DNA of 64,000 nt. Source: Flintibacter faecis. GTDB taxonomy: Bacteria; Bacillota; Clostridia; Oscillospirales; Oscillospiraceae. Location of the stretch: NCBI RefSeq assembly GCF_014287875.1, contig NZ_JACOPN010000007.1, positions 123,384-187,383 of the forward strand. Reading direction: 5' to 3'. Both the position numbers and the translations under genes were made by a program. The notes below the pieces were generated by a model. The model worked only from the letters and a program-made list of their open reading frames with translations. It had not been told where the DNA came from and made no database searches. Positions 9,526 to 18,777 of the stretch are shown piece after piece; the stretch's first letter is position 1, and each line of letters starts with the position of its first letter.

Positions 9526-9960
9526 ATGGAAGTAAAGGAACTGATGAACCCCGGCGTGGTGTGGGTGGAGCCCACGGCCACCGCCGCCCTGGCCGCCCGG
9601 CTGCTCAGCCGCCACAATCTGGGGGCCCTGCCCGTGTGCGCCGGAGACGGACGGCTGCGGGGGATGGTGACGGACCGGGACATCGTGCTGCGGTGCGTGG
9701 CGGCGGAGGAGGACCCGGCCCAGACCATGGTGCGGGACATCATGACCCGCAGCTGCACCGCCGTCTCCCCCCACGCCGACTGCCGCCAGGCCGCCCGGCT
9801 CATGTCAAAGCAGCAGGTCCGCCGCCTGCCCGTGGTGGAGGAGGGGCGGCTGGTGGGGATGCTCTCCCTGGCCGACCTGGCCCGCAGCCACCGCTACGAC
9901 ATGGAGGCCGCCCAGGCCCTAAGTGAAATTTCTGAGAACATCCTCTGGGGCGGGGAATAG
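9526..9960 (+). CDS. Two-CBS-domain protein
   Basis: 144 residues made almost entirely of a CBS pair (residues about 5-62 and 72-125). The repeat signatures are visible: GALPVCAGDGRLRGMVTDRDI in the first and VRRLPVVEEGRLVGMLSLADLA in the second. Free-standing CBS pairs usually bind adenine nucleotides and act as regulatory modules; the partner is unknown. The ribosome binding site is inside a predicted stem (9471-9516). Confidence 0.9.
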   Translation: MEVKELMNPGVVWVEPTATAALAARLLSRHNLGALPVCAGDGRLRGMVTDRDIVLRCVAAEEDPAQTMVRDIMTRSCTAVSPHADCRQAARLMSKQQVRRLPVVEEGRLVGMLSLADLARSHRYDMEAAQALSEISENILWGGE

Positions 9961-10011
9961 CCCGCCCCGCCCCCGCATACCCTGTACCATCTGGACAGGG
10001 AGGGTATGGCC

Positions 10012-11061
10012 ATGGGAGCGGAACGAAAGAAGACAGGGGGCGGGGCCGGGAGCGCCGTCCGGGGGGCGGCGGCGGCCCTGGCGGTGACGGGGCTGCTGTT
10101 TCTGCTGCCCGGTCTGCTGGTGCCGGGGCCGGAGGCCAAGGGGGACGGACAGTCCGCCGTCAGCGGGGAGAGCGCCCCGTCTGGCACAACGACCGCTGTC
10201 CCAACAGGAAAACGGGACGGGGGGCGGACGGTGCGGCTGCTGAAGAAGGACGGCACGGTGGAGGAGCTGACCATGGCCGACTATCTGTGGGGCGTGGTGG
10301 CGGCGGAGATGCCCGCCTCCTTTGAGGAGGAGGCGCTGAAGGCCCAGACCTGCGCCGCCCGGACCTACACCGCCGTGCTGCAAAAGAGCGCCGGGCACAA
10401 GCACCCGGACGCGGACATCTGCGCCGACAGCACCTGCTGTCAGGCCTACATCGAACGCTCGGATGCCCAGGCCCGGTGGGGGCTGAACGCCCAGAGCTAC
10501 AGCGAGAAGATCGCCCGGGCCGTGGCGGACACCGACGGCCTGGGGGTGACCTATGGCGGGGAACCCATCCAGGCTCTGTTCTTCTCCTCCTCCCCCGGGC
10601 GGACCGTGGATGCGGCGGCGGTGTGGGGCAGCCGGGTGGACTATCTCACCGGGGTGGACAGCCCCGAGGGGGAGGAGGTGCCCAACTACCACACCCAGGT
10701 GGACAAGACGGCCCAGGAGGTACACCGGGCGGTGCTGGATGCCTATCCCGGGGCCGACCTATCCGGGGACCCATCGGGCTGGTTCGGCCCGGCAGACCGG
10801 GACGCGGGTGGCACGGTGCGCTCTATCCCCCTGGGAGGCATAACCCTCACCGGAAGCCAGGTGCGCGGCCTGTTCTCCCTGCGCTCGGCGGCCTTCACCG
10901 TATCCTGGGACGGGAGCAAGTTCACCTTCTCCGTCACCGGCTATGGCCACGGGGTGGGTATGAGCCAGTATGGGGCCAACGCCCTGGCCAAAGAGGGGAA
11001 GGGCTTTCGGGAGATCCTAACCTGGTATTATACCGGAACGGCGGTGGAGGAATTGTGGTGA
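10012..11061 (+). CDS. spoIID: Stage II sporulation protein D (SpoIID/LytB family)
   Basis: 349 residues. A membrane anchor/signal region lies at about residues 15-40, then a spacer and a SpoIID catalytic domain. AAEMPASFEEEALKAQ carries the catalytic Glu and ARTYT follows. Further on is SSSPGRTVDAAAVWG, and the domain ends with GYGHGVGMSQYGANALA. SpoIID is the lytic transglycosylase that drives engulfment with SpoIIM/SpoIIP. The ATG at 10012 has GGGAGGG at proper spacing, while the one 6 bases earlier is too close. The SpoIIQ-like gene is nearby. Confidence 0.92.
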   Translation: MGAERKKTGGGAGSAVRGAAAALAVTGLLFLLPGLLVPGPEAKGDGQSAVSGESAPSGTTTAVPTGKRDGGRTVRLLKKDGTVEELTMADYLWGVVAAEMPASFEEEALKAQTCAARTYTAVLQKSAGHKHPDADICADSTCCQAYIERSDAQARWGLNAQSYSEKIARAVADTDGLGVTYGGEPIQALFFSSSPGRTVDAAAVWGSRVDYLTGVDSPEGEEVPNYHTQVDKTAQEVHRAVLDAYPGADLSGDPSGWFGPADRDAGGTVRSIPLGGITLTGSQVRGLFSLRSAAFTVSWDGSKFTFSVTGYGHGVGMSQYGANALAKEGKGFREILTWYYTGTAVEELW

Positions 11062-11093
11062 AGCATCGTGATAAAAATAAAGCCCAGCTTGTC

Positions 11094-11194
11094 GAAAAAG
11101 TGGCTTCGCCGCTTTTTTGCCAAGCTGCAAACATTTTAACTGCGTTAAAATGTTGTTGATTTCAAGGAAAGGGAACCCTGACGGTTCCCTTTCC
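11094..11194 (+). terminator. Two successive hairpins after spoIID
   Basis: AAAAAGTGGC/TTCG/CCGCTTTTTT at 11094-11117 is a compact terminator. A second perfect 12-bp inverted repeat (GGAAAGGGAACC with its complement) spans 11166-11194. Confidence 0.65.
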
Positions 11195-11245
11195 AACTAT
11201 CCCTCCCTCCGAATCCTTCGGCTGGAAGGACTTTTTCGACAGCCT

Positions 11246-11478
11246 GGCCTTCCCCCCGCAGGGGGGAAGGTGGCATGGCGCAGCCATGACGGATGAGGGG
11301 GACCACGGGGGCGCACATGTCAACGACGGGCCGACACGGAGGTCGGCCCCTACGGCGTGTCACGTAGGTCGTCTGTAGGGGCGGACCTCTGTGTCCGCCC
11401 ACGATGACCACCGCATCCACGATACTCACCCTCATCCGGCCCTGCGGGTCACCTTCCCCCAGGGGAAGGCGAAAAAGC
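11246..11478. repeat. Composite of dispersed repeats, family B and associated units
   Basis: Left part: CCTTCCCC...GGGGAAGG followed by GTGGCATGGCGCAGCCATGACGG and a GATGAGGGG tail. Right part: an inverted version ending in ACCTTCCCCCAGGGGAAGG. Between them are smaller palindromes built on GGGGCGGAC/GTCCGCCC. No gene is seen here. The same unit recurs at 23.1 and 25.0-25.3 kb. Confidence 0.8.
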
Positions 11479-11509
11479 GGGCGGGCCAGGCGGCCCGCCC
11501 GTTTACATG

Positions 11510-12895
11510 TTATTTCCCCACGCAGAATTTGGAGAAGATGCGGTCGGTCACGTCCTCCCGGACGGACTGGCCGGTGAGCTCGCCCAGGGCCTCCAGGGCC
11601 TCCTCCACGTCGGTAAGGAGGGCGTCGGGGGTCACTCCGTCGGTCAGAGCCTGACCCGCCCGGACCACGCAGTCCAGGGCACGGCCCGCCGCCTCGGCCT
11701 GGCGGGCGTTGGTGATGAGCTCCCCGGCCTTGTCCTCGCTCCCCTGGGGGAACAGCTCTTCCACCGCCCGGCCCAGCTCGTCCAGGCCCTCCCCCGTTCT
11801 GGCGCTGAGGGAGACCAGGGGCGCACCCTCAGCCAGGGCGGCCAGATCGTCGGCGTTCTCCCCGGCGAGGTCCCCCTTGGAGCGGACCAGGACCCAGGGC
11901 TTGCCCGTCCCGGCGATGGCCCGGGCCAGGGCGGCGTCCTCCCGGGTGGCCTTCTCTGTGCCGTCCACCACCAGCAGCACCAGGGCGGCCTCCTCCATGG
12001 CGGCCCGGCTGCGCTCCACCCCCAGCTGCTCGATGGGGTCGTCCGAGTCCCGCAGGCCGGCGGTGTCGATGAGCCGCAAGGTCACGCCCCCCAGCTCTGC
12101 CCGCTCCTCCACCGTGTCCCGGGTGGTGCCGGGGATGTTGGTGACGATGGCCCGGTCAAAGCCCACCAGGGCGTTGAGCAGGGAGGACTTGCCCGCATTG
12201 GGGCGGCCCACGATGGCGCAGGGCACCCCGTCCCGGATATACTGCCCCCGGCGATAGCTCCCCGCCAGGGCGCGGAGGGCGGCCTCCTGCCGGGACAGCT
12301 GCCCGCTCAGTTCCTCCATGCGGAAGGGGTCGATGTCCTCGTCAGGGTAGTCCAGCACGGCGTGGAAGTGGGCCATGATATCCACCAGGGCGGAGTAGAC
12401 CCCGGCAATGCGCCGGGACAGGGCCCCGGTGAGCTGACCGGCGGCGTGGCGGGCTCCCTCCCGGCTGCGGGCCTCCAGCAGGTCGCCCACCGCCTCGGCC
12501 TGGGCCAGGTCCAGCTTGCCGTTGAGAAAGGCCCGGCGGGTAAATTCCCCGGCCCGGGCCTGGCGGGCCCCCCGGGAGAACAGGGCCTCCAGCCCCAGGG
12601 ACAGCACCATGGGGGAGCCGTGGCACTGAAATTCTGCCGTGTCCTCCCCGGTGTAGCTCACCGGGCCCCGGCTGAAGGTACACAGCACCCGGTCGATGGG
12701 CTGGCCATCCCGGTCCAGCAGGTCGCCGTACACCAGCTCGTGGGGGCGGTGCTGGCTGAGGGGCATTTTGTTCAAGGGGCGGAAGCTGGCCTGGGCCACC
12801 TCCACGGCCCGGGGGCCGGACAGGCGCAGAATGCCGATGGCCCCGGGGCCCGGGGGGGTGGAGATGGCGGCGATGGTATCAGCGGGCAGAGACAT
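11510..12895 (-). CDS. mnmE: tRNA modification GTPase MnmE
   Basis: 461 residues. With MnmG, MnmE makes 5-carboxymethylaminomethyl-uridine at tRNA wobble positions. Domains in order: N-terminal formyl-THF-binding fold (starting TIAAISTPPGPGAIGILRLSG), alpha-helical domain, and an inserted Ras-like G domain with GRPNAGKSSLLNAL (G1), GTTRD (G2) and DTAGLR (G3). The C-terminus is FCVGK, the invariant cysteine tail that is usually FCIGK. GGAGGT precedes the ATG at 12895. The customary neighbours jag and mnmG are absent. Confidence 0.97.
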   Translation of the reverse strand: MSLPADTIAAISTPPGPGAIGILRLSGPRAVEVAQASFRPLNKMPLSQHRPHELVYGDLLDRDGQPIDRVLCTFSRGPVSYTGEDTAEFQCHGSPMVLSLGLEALFSRGARQARAGEFTRRAFLNGKLDLAQAEAVGDLLEARSREGARHAAGQLTGALSRRIAGVYSALVDIMAHFHAVLDYPDEDIDPFRMEELSGQLSRQEAALRALAGSYRRGQYIRDGVPCAIVGRPNAGKSSLLNALVGFDRAIVTNIPGTTRDTVEERAELGGVTLRLIDTAGLRDSDDPIEQLGVERSRAAMEEAALVLLVVDGTEKATREDAALARAIAGTGKPWVLVRSKGDLAGENADDLAALAEGAPLVSLSARTGEGLDELGRAVEELFPQGSEDKAGELITNARQAEAAGRALDCVVRAGQALTDGVTPDALLTDVEEALEALGELTGQSVREDVTDRIFSKFCVGK

Positions 12896-13048
12896 AATGA
12901 CCTCCGATCTCAAGGGAGAATTTCGACGGCGGGCCGGGACCGTCCTGCAAAAAAGGGGCCAGTCAAAGTTTGTCGAATTTTCACCCTTGACAAATGTAAT
13001 GAAACGGTTAAGAGCGGGTAAAGTTGTATTTCCGTTGACATAACGTGC

Positions 13049-13078
13049 TGTGGAAAACCCTGTGGAAAATGTGGATAA
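13049..13078 (+). promoter_or_regulatory. Cluster of three DnaA-box-like 9-mers upstream of mnmE
   Basis: TGTGGAAAA at 13049 and 13061, and a perfect DnaA box TGTGGATAA at 13070, in the same orientation with 12- and 9-base steps. The 12896-13219 gap holds no other recognised feature. Confidence 0.5.
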
Positions 13079-13219
13079 CCGTTGCAAACAGGGCGCATTT
13101 CACCTGAACATTTTTCCGCCGGGGACGATGGTAAAGTTGCATAGCCCCCGGAAACAAAACCGGGGCGCGTTCTGAAGGAGAGAAACCCGCCCGTCGAAAA
13201 TGACGGAAAAAATGCAGAT

Positions 13220-13252
13220 GCGCCGCCCCGCCGGGGATGGACGGGGCGGCGC
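13220..13252 (-). terminator. Terminator of the flavoprotein gene
   Basis: An 11-bp GC stem (GCGCCGCCCCG and its complement). Reading leftward, a T-rich stretch follows about 10 bases later. Confidence 0.6.
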
Positions 13253-13272
13253 GCCGAAGGGACTTATCCCGG

Positions 13273-14664
13273 TCAGCCCATGCGGCGGACCACCGCCCGG
13301 GCGGCCTGAACGCCGGAGGCTCCGGCCTGGGCCAGGCCACGGGTGACGCCTGCGCCGTCACCGGCGGCGAAGAAGCCGGGCAGGGCGGTCTCCAGCTCGG
13401 CGGAGAGCTGCAGGCGGGCAGAGTAGAACTTCACCTCCGCCCCGTAGAGCAGGGTGTCGTAGTTAGCCGTGCCCGGGGCGATCTTGTCCAGCTGATAGAT
13501 CATCTCGATGATGTTGTCCAGCTGGCGCTTGGGCAGGGTCAGGGACAGGTCGCCGGGGACGGCGGCGGTGAGGGTGGGCCGGACGAAGGACTTGCTCATC
13601 CGGTGCTCGTTGGTGCGGCGGCCCCCCACCAGGTCGCCAAAGCGCTGGACCAGCACGCCCCCGGCCAGCATGTTGGACAGGGAGGCCACATGCTTGCCGT
13701 AGCGGTAGGGCTCGTTAAAGGGCTTGGTGAAGCGGTTGCTCACCAGCAGGGCGAAGTTGGTATTCTCCGAGCGGAGGGCGGGGTCGGCATAGGAGTGGCC
13801 GTTCACCGTGTTGATGCCCTCCACGTTCTCGGCCACCACGTGGCCATAGGGGTTCATGCAGAAGGTGCGCACCTGGTCGCCATACTGCTTGGTGCGGTAG
13901 ACCAGCTTGGACTCATAGACCACATCGGTGATGTGCTCGAACACGCTGGCGGGCAGCTCCACCCGCACGCCGATGTCCACCTGGTTGTTCAGCAGCTCCA
14001 GACCCAGCTCCTTGCACTGGTTGGAGAACCACTCCGCACCGGAGCGGCCGGGGGCGGCGATGAGGTAGCGGCAGGAAATTTCTTCCCCGCTGGCGGTGGT
14101 CAGGCGATAGCCCCCGTCGGCCTGGGCGATGTGGGTCACCTCGGTGTTAAAGCGGAACTCCAGCTTGTCCCGCAGCCCCTCATAGATGTTGGTGAGGATG
14201 CGCAGGTTGTTCTCAGTGCCCAGGTGCTTGCACCGGGCCTGAAGCAGGTGCAGATCGTATGCCAGGGCCCGGCGCTCCAGGGCCTTGGCCTCGGGGGTGG
14301 CGGTGGAGAAGCACTGGGTGGTGGCCCCGTGGGCCACATTGATGGAGTCCACATAGTCGATGAGGTCCATCACTTCCTTGGGCTCAATAAAATCGGTGAG
14401 CCAGCCGCCGAACTGGGTGGTAAAGTTGAACTTGCCATCGGAAAAGGCACCCGCGCCGCCGAAGCCGCACATGGTGTGGCACACGGGGCAGTGGATGCAC
14501 TCCTTCACCTTGCCCGCCACAATGGGGCAGCTGCGGTGATAGATATCCTGACCCTGGTCCAGGGCCAGGACCTTCAATCCGGGGTGCAGGTGGGTCAGCT
14601 CGTAGGCGGCGAAGATACCGGCCTCGCCGCAGCCCAGGATGACAACATCATAATTGGGGCTCAT
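13273..14664 (-). CDS. FAD-dependent dehydrogenase (COG2509-type flavoprotein)
   Basis: 463 residues. An N-terminal dinucleotide-binding loop VVILGCGEAG is followed by a cysteine cluster (CIHCPVCHTMCGFGGAGAFSDGKFNF) typical of this uncharacterised flavoprotein family. The C-terminal FAD motif AGDGAGVTRGLAQAGASG has a Gly-rich turn. The reaction is unknown. The ATG at 14664 has GAGGAGG about 11 bases upstream; an ATG at 14691 is a weaker alternative. It stands alone between terminators. Confidence 0.85.
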   Translation of the reverse strand: MSPNYDVVILGCGEAGIFAAYELTHLHPGLKVLALDQGQDIYHRSCPIVAGKVKECIHCPVCHTMCGFGGAGAFSDGKFNFTTQFGGWLTDFIEPKEVMDLIDYVDSINVAHGATTQCFSTATPEAKALERRALAYDLHLLQARCKHLGTENNLRILTNIYEGLRDKLEFRFNTEVTHIAQADGGYRLTTASGEEISCRYLIAAPGRSGAEWFSNQCKELGLELLNNQVDIGVRVELPASVFEHITDVVYESKLVYRTKQYGDQVRTFCMNPYGHVVAENVEGINTVNGHSYADPALRSENTNFALLVSNRFTKPFNEPYRYGKHVASLSNMLAGGVLVQRFGDLVGGRRTNEHRMSKSFVRPTLTAAVPGDLSLTLPKRQLDNIIEMIYQLDKIAPGTANYDTLLYGAEVKFYSARLQLSAELETALPGFFAAGDGAGVTRGLAQAGASGVQAARAVVRRMG

Positions 14665-14791
14665 GTAAGGGAACTCCTCCTCAAATCTCATTTGGAAACA
14701 CGGTGCGCCGTTTGGGACGAATGCCCACAACAACACAGGTTAAGCATAGCACAAGTTCCCGCAAAAAGGAAGCCCCGCAGGCAGAAAAGAG

Positions 14792-14827
14792 CCGCCGTGC
14801 CCCGCTTTTCCAAGCGCCGCACGGCGG
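14792..14827 (-). terminator. Terminator of the zinc-ribbon membrane protein gene
   Basis: 9-bp stem CCGCCGTGC/GCACGGCGG, with a T-rich tail when read leftward. Confidence 0.6.
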
Positions 14828-14850
14828 TTCTTTGTAAAATGATCGGAAAT

Positions 14851-15246
14851 TCAGCTGTTTTCCTGAAAGCTGGCCCCGCAGCCCCGGCAAGTGACGGTGA
14901 TCTTGCCCTTTCCCCGGGGCACCCGCAGCATCTGGCCGCAGTTGGGGCACTTGAAATATCGGTGCTCCTTGTCCCGGCGGATGGTACGGTGCAGCCGCAG
15001 CCAGCGCACGGCGGGGTCGACGAGACACAGAAACCTGTCGTTCTCCTCCCGGCGGCGGGTCAGGTTCCGGGACAGGGTACGGAACAGGGCCGCGAGAATC
15101 AGCACCACCGTCAGCCAGTAAAGGGGCACAAAGCGGGTGGCGGCAAAGAGCAGATAGAGCGCCAGATATAAAACGATCAAAAACAGGTTCAGCTGGTCGT
15201 TTCCATATCGGCCATACATAAATCGCCGGATGGCGTTTCGGATCAT
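14851..15246 (-). CDS. Small membrane protein with C-terminal zinc ribbon
   Basis: 131 residues. Two closely spaced membrane segments (about residues 18-33 and 38-55) precede a basic cytoplasmic stretch. The C-terminal zinc ribbon has CPNCG and CRGCG as the two knuckles. The function is unknown; such proteins are usually annotated as hypothetical. The start at 15246 is supported by GAGGGGG. An upstream extension of the frame lacks both a ribosome site and conservation. Confidence 0.75.
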   Translation of the reverse strand: MIRNAIRRFMYGRYGNDQLNLFLIVLYLALYLLFAATRFVPLYWLTVVLILAALFRTLSRNLTRRREENDRFLCLVDPAVRWLRLHRTIRRDKEHRYFKCPNCGQMLRVPRGKGKITVTCRGCGASFQENS

Positions 15247-15450
15247 AAAAAGGGCCCCCTCTAGTGAAGAGCGGCAGGCGAGATACGCCTGCCGAAATAC
15301 TAGAATAATGATAGCGCGTTCCCCGGAATGCGTCAAGGAGACATTCGTAAACAAAATGTAAATTCACCCCCATCTCCCCGTTGCGCCTGGGAGAAAGATG
15401 GGCTATACTGGTCTCAATCAAAAATTCGTTCCGGGAAAGGAGTATTTTTC

Positions 15451-15945
15451 ATGATAAAGCGAATGGACCGCATCGACAAAGAGAATTACTATCTGGACAT
15501 CGCCGAAACGGTGCTGGAGCGCTCCACCTGCCTGCGCCGGTGCTATGGGGCCATCATCGTCAAGAACGACGAGATCGTCTCCACCGGCTATAACGGCGCG
15601 CCCCGGGGCCGAAAAAACTGCATGGACCTGGGCTATTGCGCCCGGGAGGCCATGAACGTCCCCTCCGGCCAGCGGTACGAGCTGTGCCGCTCCGTCCACG
15701 CGGAGATGAACGCCATCATCTCCGCCGCCCGGCGGGACACCCTGGGCTCCACCCTCTATCTGGCCGGGCGGGAGGCCAAGGACGGCAGCCTCCTCCACGA
15801 TGCCACCTCCTGCTCCATGTGCCGCCGGGTCATCATCAACGCGGGCGTGGCCCGGGTGGTCATCCGCAACACCCAGCGGGAATACTCCGTGGTCCAGGTG
15901 GAGGACTGGATCCAGGAGGACGACTCCCTGCCCCGGCAGGTCTGA
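15451..15945 (+). CDS. Deoxycytidylate (dCMP) deaminase family protein
   Basis: 164 residues. Zinc-dependent cytidine-deaminase fold with HAEMN (zinc His and catalytic Glu) and SCSMCRR (two zinc Cys). The N-terminal TCLRRCYGAIIVKNDEIVSTGYNGAPRG is typical of dCMP deaminases, which make dUMP for thymidylate synthesis. The same family includes ComEB. The ribosome site AAAGGAG precedes the ATG at 15451. Single gene with its own terminator. Confidence 0.9.
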   Translation: MIKRMDRIDKENYYLDIAETVLERSTCLRRCYGAIIVKNDEIVSTGYNGAPRGRKNCMDLGYCAREAMNVPSGQRYELCRSVHAEMNAIISAARRDTLGSTLYLAGREAKDGSLLHDATSCSMCRRVIINAGVARVVIRNTQREYSVVQVEDWIQEDDSLPRQV

Positions 15946-15978
15946 GCGGGCAGCGCCATTGTTTTTGAATACAGAACG

Positions 15979-16018
15979 AACCGGGTGGTTTTTGGGGGAA
16001 AACTGCCCGGTTTTTTCC
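15979..16018 (+). terminator. Terminator after the dCMP deaminase gene
   Basis: AACCGGG...CCCGGTT stem with an internal A/T-rich stem and a run of six T. Confidence 0.75.
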
Positions 16019-16050
16019 GCTCTGGCGGCGGCTTTACCCGGGAATTGTCC

Positions 16051-16079
16051 TTGACAGAAATGCCCCGTGCCCTTAAAAT
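16051..16079 (+). promoter_or_regulatory. Promoter of rny
   Basis: TTGACA, 17-base spacer, TAAAAT. The resulting 5' leader of about 165 bases contains a CTGGGGCGG/CCGCCCCAG hairpin at 16201-16219 just before the ribosome site. Confidence 0.75.
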
Positions 16080-16249
16080 ATATATTAGGACAAAAGATGA
16101 AAAACCTGGGGATGTTTTTCAGCGGCCGCGGGGGCGCATCGTCGCTTGCGGCTCATTTTTATGTACAAGCCCCGTGGGGGATGTTGTCCACACACGGGCG
16201 CTGGGGCGGTCCGCCCCAGCTAAATTTTTCTGGAGGTGTAAATAACGCG

Positions 16250-17797
<1,548 letters not shown>

Positions 17798-17811
17798 TAT
17801 CGACAAAAAAG

Positions 17812-17847
17812 ATTCCCGGATGCTTCCCCAGCATCCGGGAATTTTTT
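17812..17847 (+). terminator. Terminator after rny
   Basis: 13-bp perfect stem (ATTCCCGGATGCT and complement) with a 5-base loop and six T. Confidence 0.92.
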
Positions 17848-17881
17848 AATCTTGCAAGGCACCTTTTCCAAAAGGATTTTC

Positions 17882-17910
17882 TTGCCAATCCATACATATT
17901 ATGCTATAAT
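17882..17910 (+). promoter_or_regulatory. Promoter of type I toxin mRNA 1
   Basis: TTGCCA, 17-base spacer, TATAAT. It predicts an mRNA start near 17917 and a 5' leader of about 113 bases. Confidence 0.75.
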
Positions 17911-18029
17911 TCTCATGGCGCATGGGTATGCGCTGGCGCTGCCAGTACACGGTAGGCGGGAGGCCCCTTCTTCGGGAGGAGGCCGCTCTTCTTTGTACCT
18001 CCTCCACTACATCGGAGGGGGGTGATGTC

Positions 18030-18116
18030 ATGGTCACTTATTCCGACCTGTTCCAGCTCGGCATTTTGATCGTCAGCATCATTTCTCTGGTCCTCCAGAT
18101 CAATAAAAAGAAGTAA
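18030..18116 (+). CDS. Putative holin-like small membrane toxin 1 (type I toxin-antitoxin)
   Basis: 28 residues: MVTYSDL, a hydrophobic stretch of about 18 residues, then a KKK tail. This is the pattern of the holin-like/TxpA-BsrG group of type I toxins, which insert into the membrane. The ribosome site GGAGGGGGG is strong. Promoters face each other across the locus (17882 rightward, 18225 leftward), and the leftward transcript overlaps the toxin 3' end. A second homologous locus lies at 38.7-39.0 kb. The gene is too short for routine ORF calling. Confidence 0.8.
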   Translation: MVTYSDLFQLGILIVSIISLVLQINKKK

Positions 18117-18191
18117 CCGCCAAAGCTTTCCCGGCTAACGGTTACTTCTTGTAATCGCGGGGACTCCCGTCTACCGGCAGCGCCCCTCTTT
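18101..18191 (-). ncRNA. Antisense antitoxin RNA 1 (predicted)
   Basis: Predicted to start near 18191, 7 bases from the TATACT box. It ends at a hairpin with arms 18108-18119 and 18139-18150 followed leftward by TTTTTATTG. The RNA of about 90 nt covers the last codon and stop of the toxin gene. This is the overlap arrangement of known type I systems. Confidence 0.7.
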
Positions 18192-18197
18192 GTGCTC

Positions 18198-18225
18198 AGT
18201 ATAACATGATTTGGAAAATTGTCAA
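18198..18225 (-). promoter_or_regulatory. Promoter of antisense RNA 1
   Basis: Read leftward: TTGACA, 16-base spacer, TATACT, one of the best promoters in the window. Confidence 0.75.
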
Positions 18226-18251
18226 TCCCCCGGCAGGGTATCTTCTTTTCT

Positions 18252-18286
18252 AACCCCCTCAGCCGCCCCAGGCGACTGAGGGGGTT
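18252..18286 (-). terminator. Inverted repeat after the lepA-end repeat array, possible terminator
   Basis: Perfect 11-bp arms AACCCCCTCAG/CTGAGGGGGTT. The T-run on the left side is weak. Confidence 0.5.
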
Positions 18287-18295
18287 ATAGGTCTC

Positions 18296-18777
18296 ACTCC
18301 TCGTCCAGTTTGAGCACCGCCATAAATGCCTCGGTGGGCAGCTGGACAGAGCCCAGAGAGCGCATTTTCTTTTTGCCGCTCCCACCCGGCCCTGCCGGGC
18401 GGGCTCCCTCTTTTTTCAATGCTCGGGCGAAGTGAATTCGCCCTGCGCAAATTCTCCGCTGCGCTGCGAATTTACGGTGCTTATCGCACCGCCCCATCTG
18501 CGATGGGGCCCCAGAGGGCCAAAAGAAAATGCAGTTACTCCTCGTCCAGTTTGAGCACCGCCATGAATGCCTCGGTGGGCAGCTGGACAGAGCCCAGAGA
18601 GCGCATTTTCTTTTTGCCGCTCCCACCCGGCCCTGCCGGGCGGGGTCCCTCTTTTTTCAATGCTCGGACGAAGTGAATTCGCCCTGCGCAAATTCTCCGC
18701 TGCGCTGCGAATTTACGGTGCTTATCGCACCGCCCCATCTGCGATGGGGCCCCAGAGGGCCAAAAGAAAATGCAGTT
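18296..18777 (-). repeat. Two tandem 241-bp repeats carrying the lepA 3' end
   Basis: Units at 18296-18536 and 18537-18777 are nearly identical. Each holds about 83 bp equal to the last 27 codons of lepA, ending LKLDEE and a stop, plus 158 bp of spacer. The real lepA end (18778-18860) forms the third, partial unit. The two extra ends resemble each other more than they resemble the genuine gene end (GGC TCT versus GGG TCC codons). Confidence 0.9.

Noticed and set aside
13049..13078. Chromosome origin oriC
   Set aside because: No dnaA/dnaN, no AT-rich unwinding element, and only one perfect box; kept only as a DnaA-box cluster.
18296..18777. CRISPR array
   Set aside because: The repeat unit is 241 bp and contains coding sequence, with no spacers and no cas genes.
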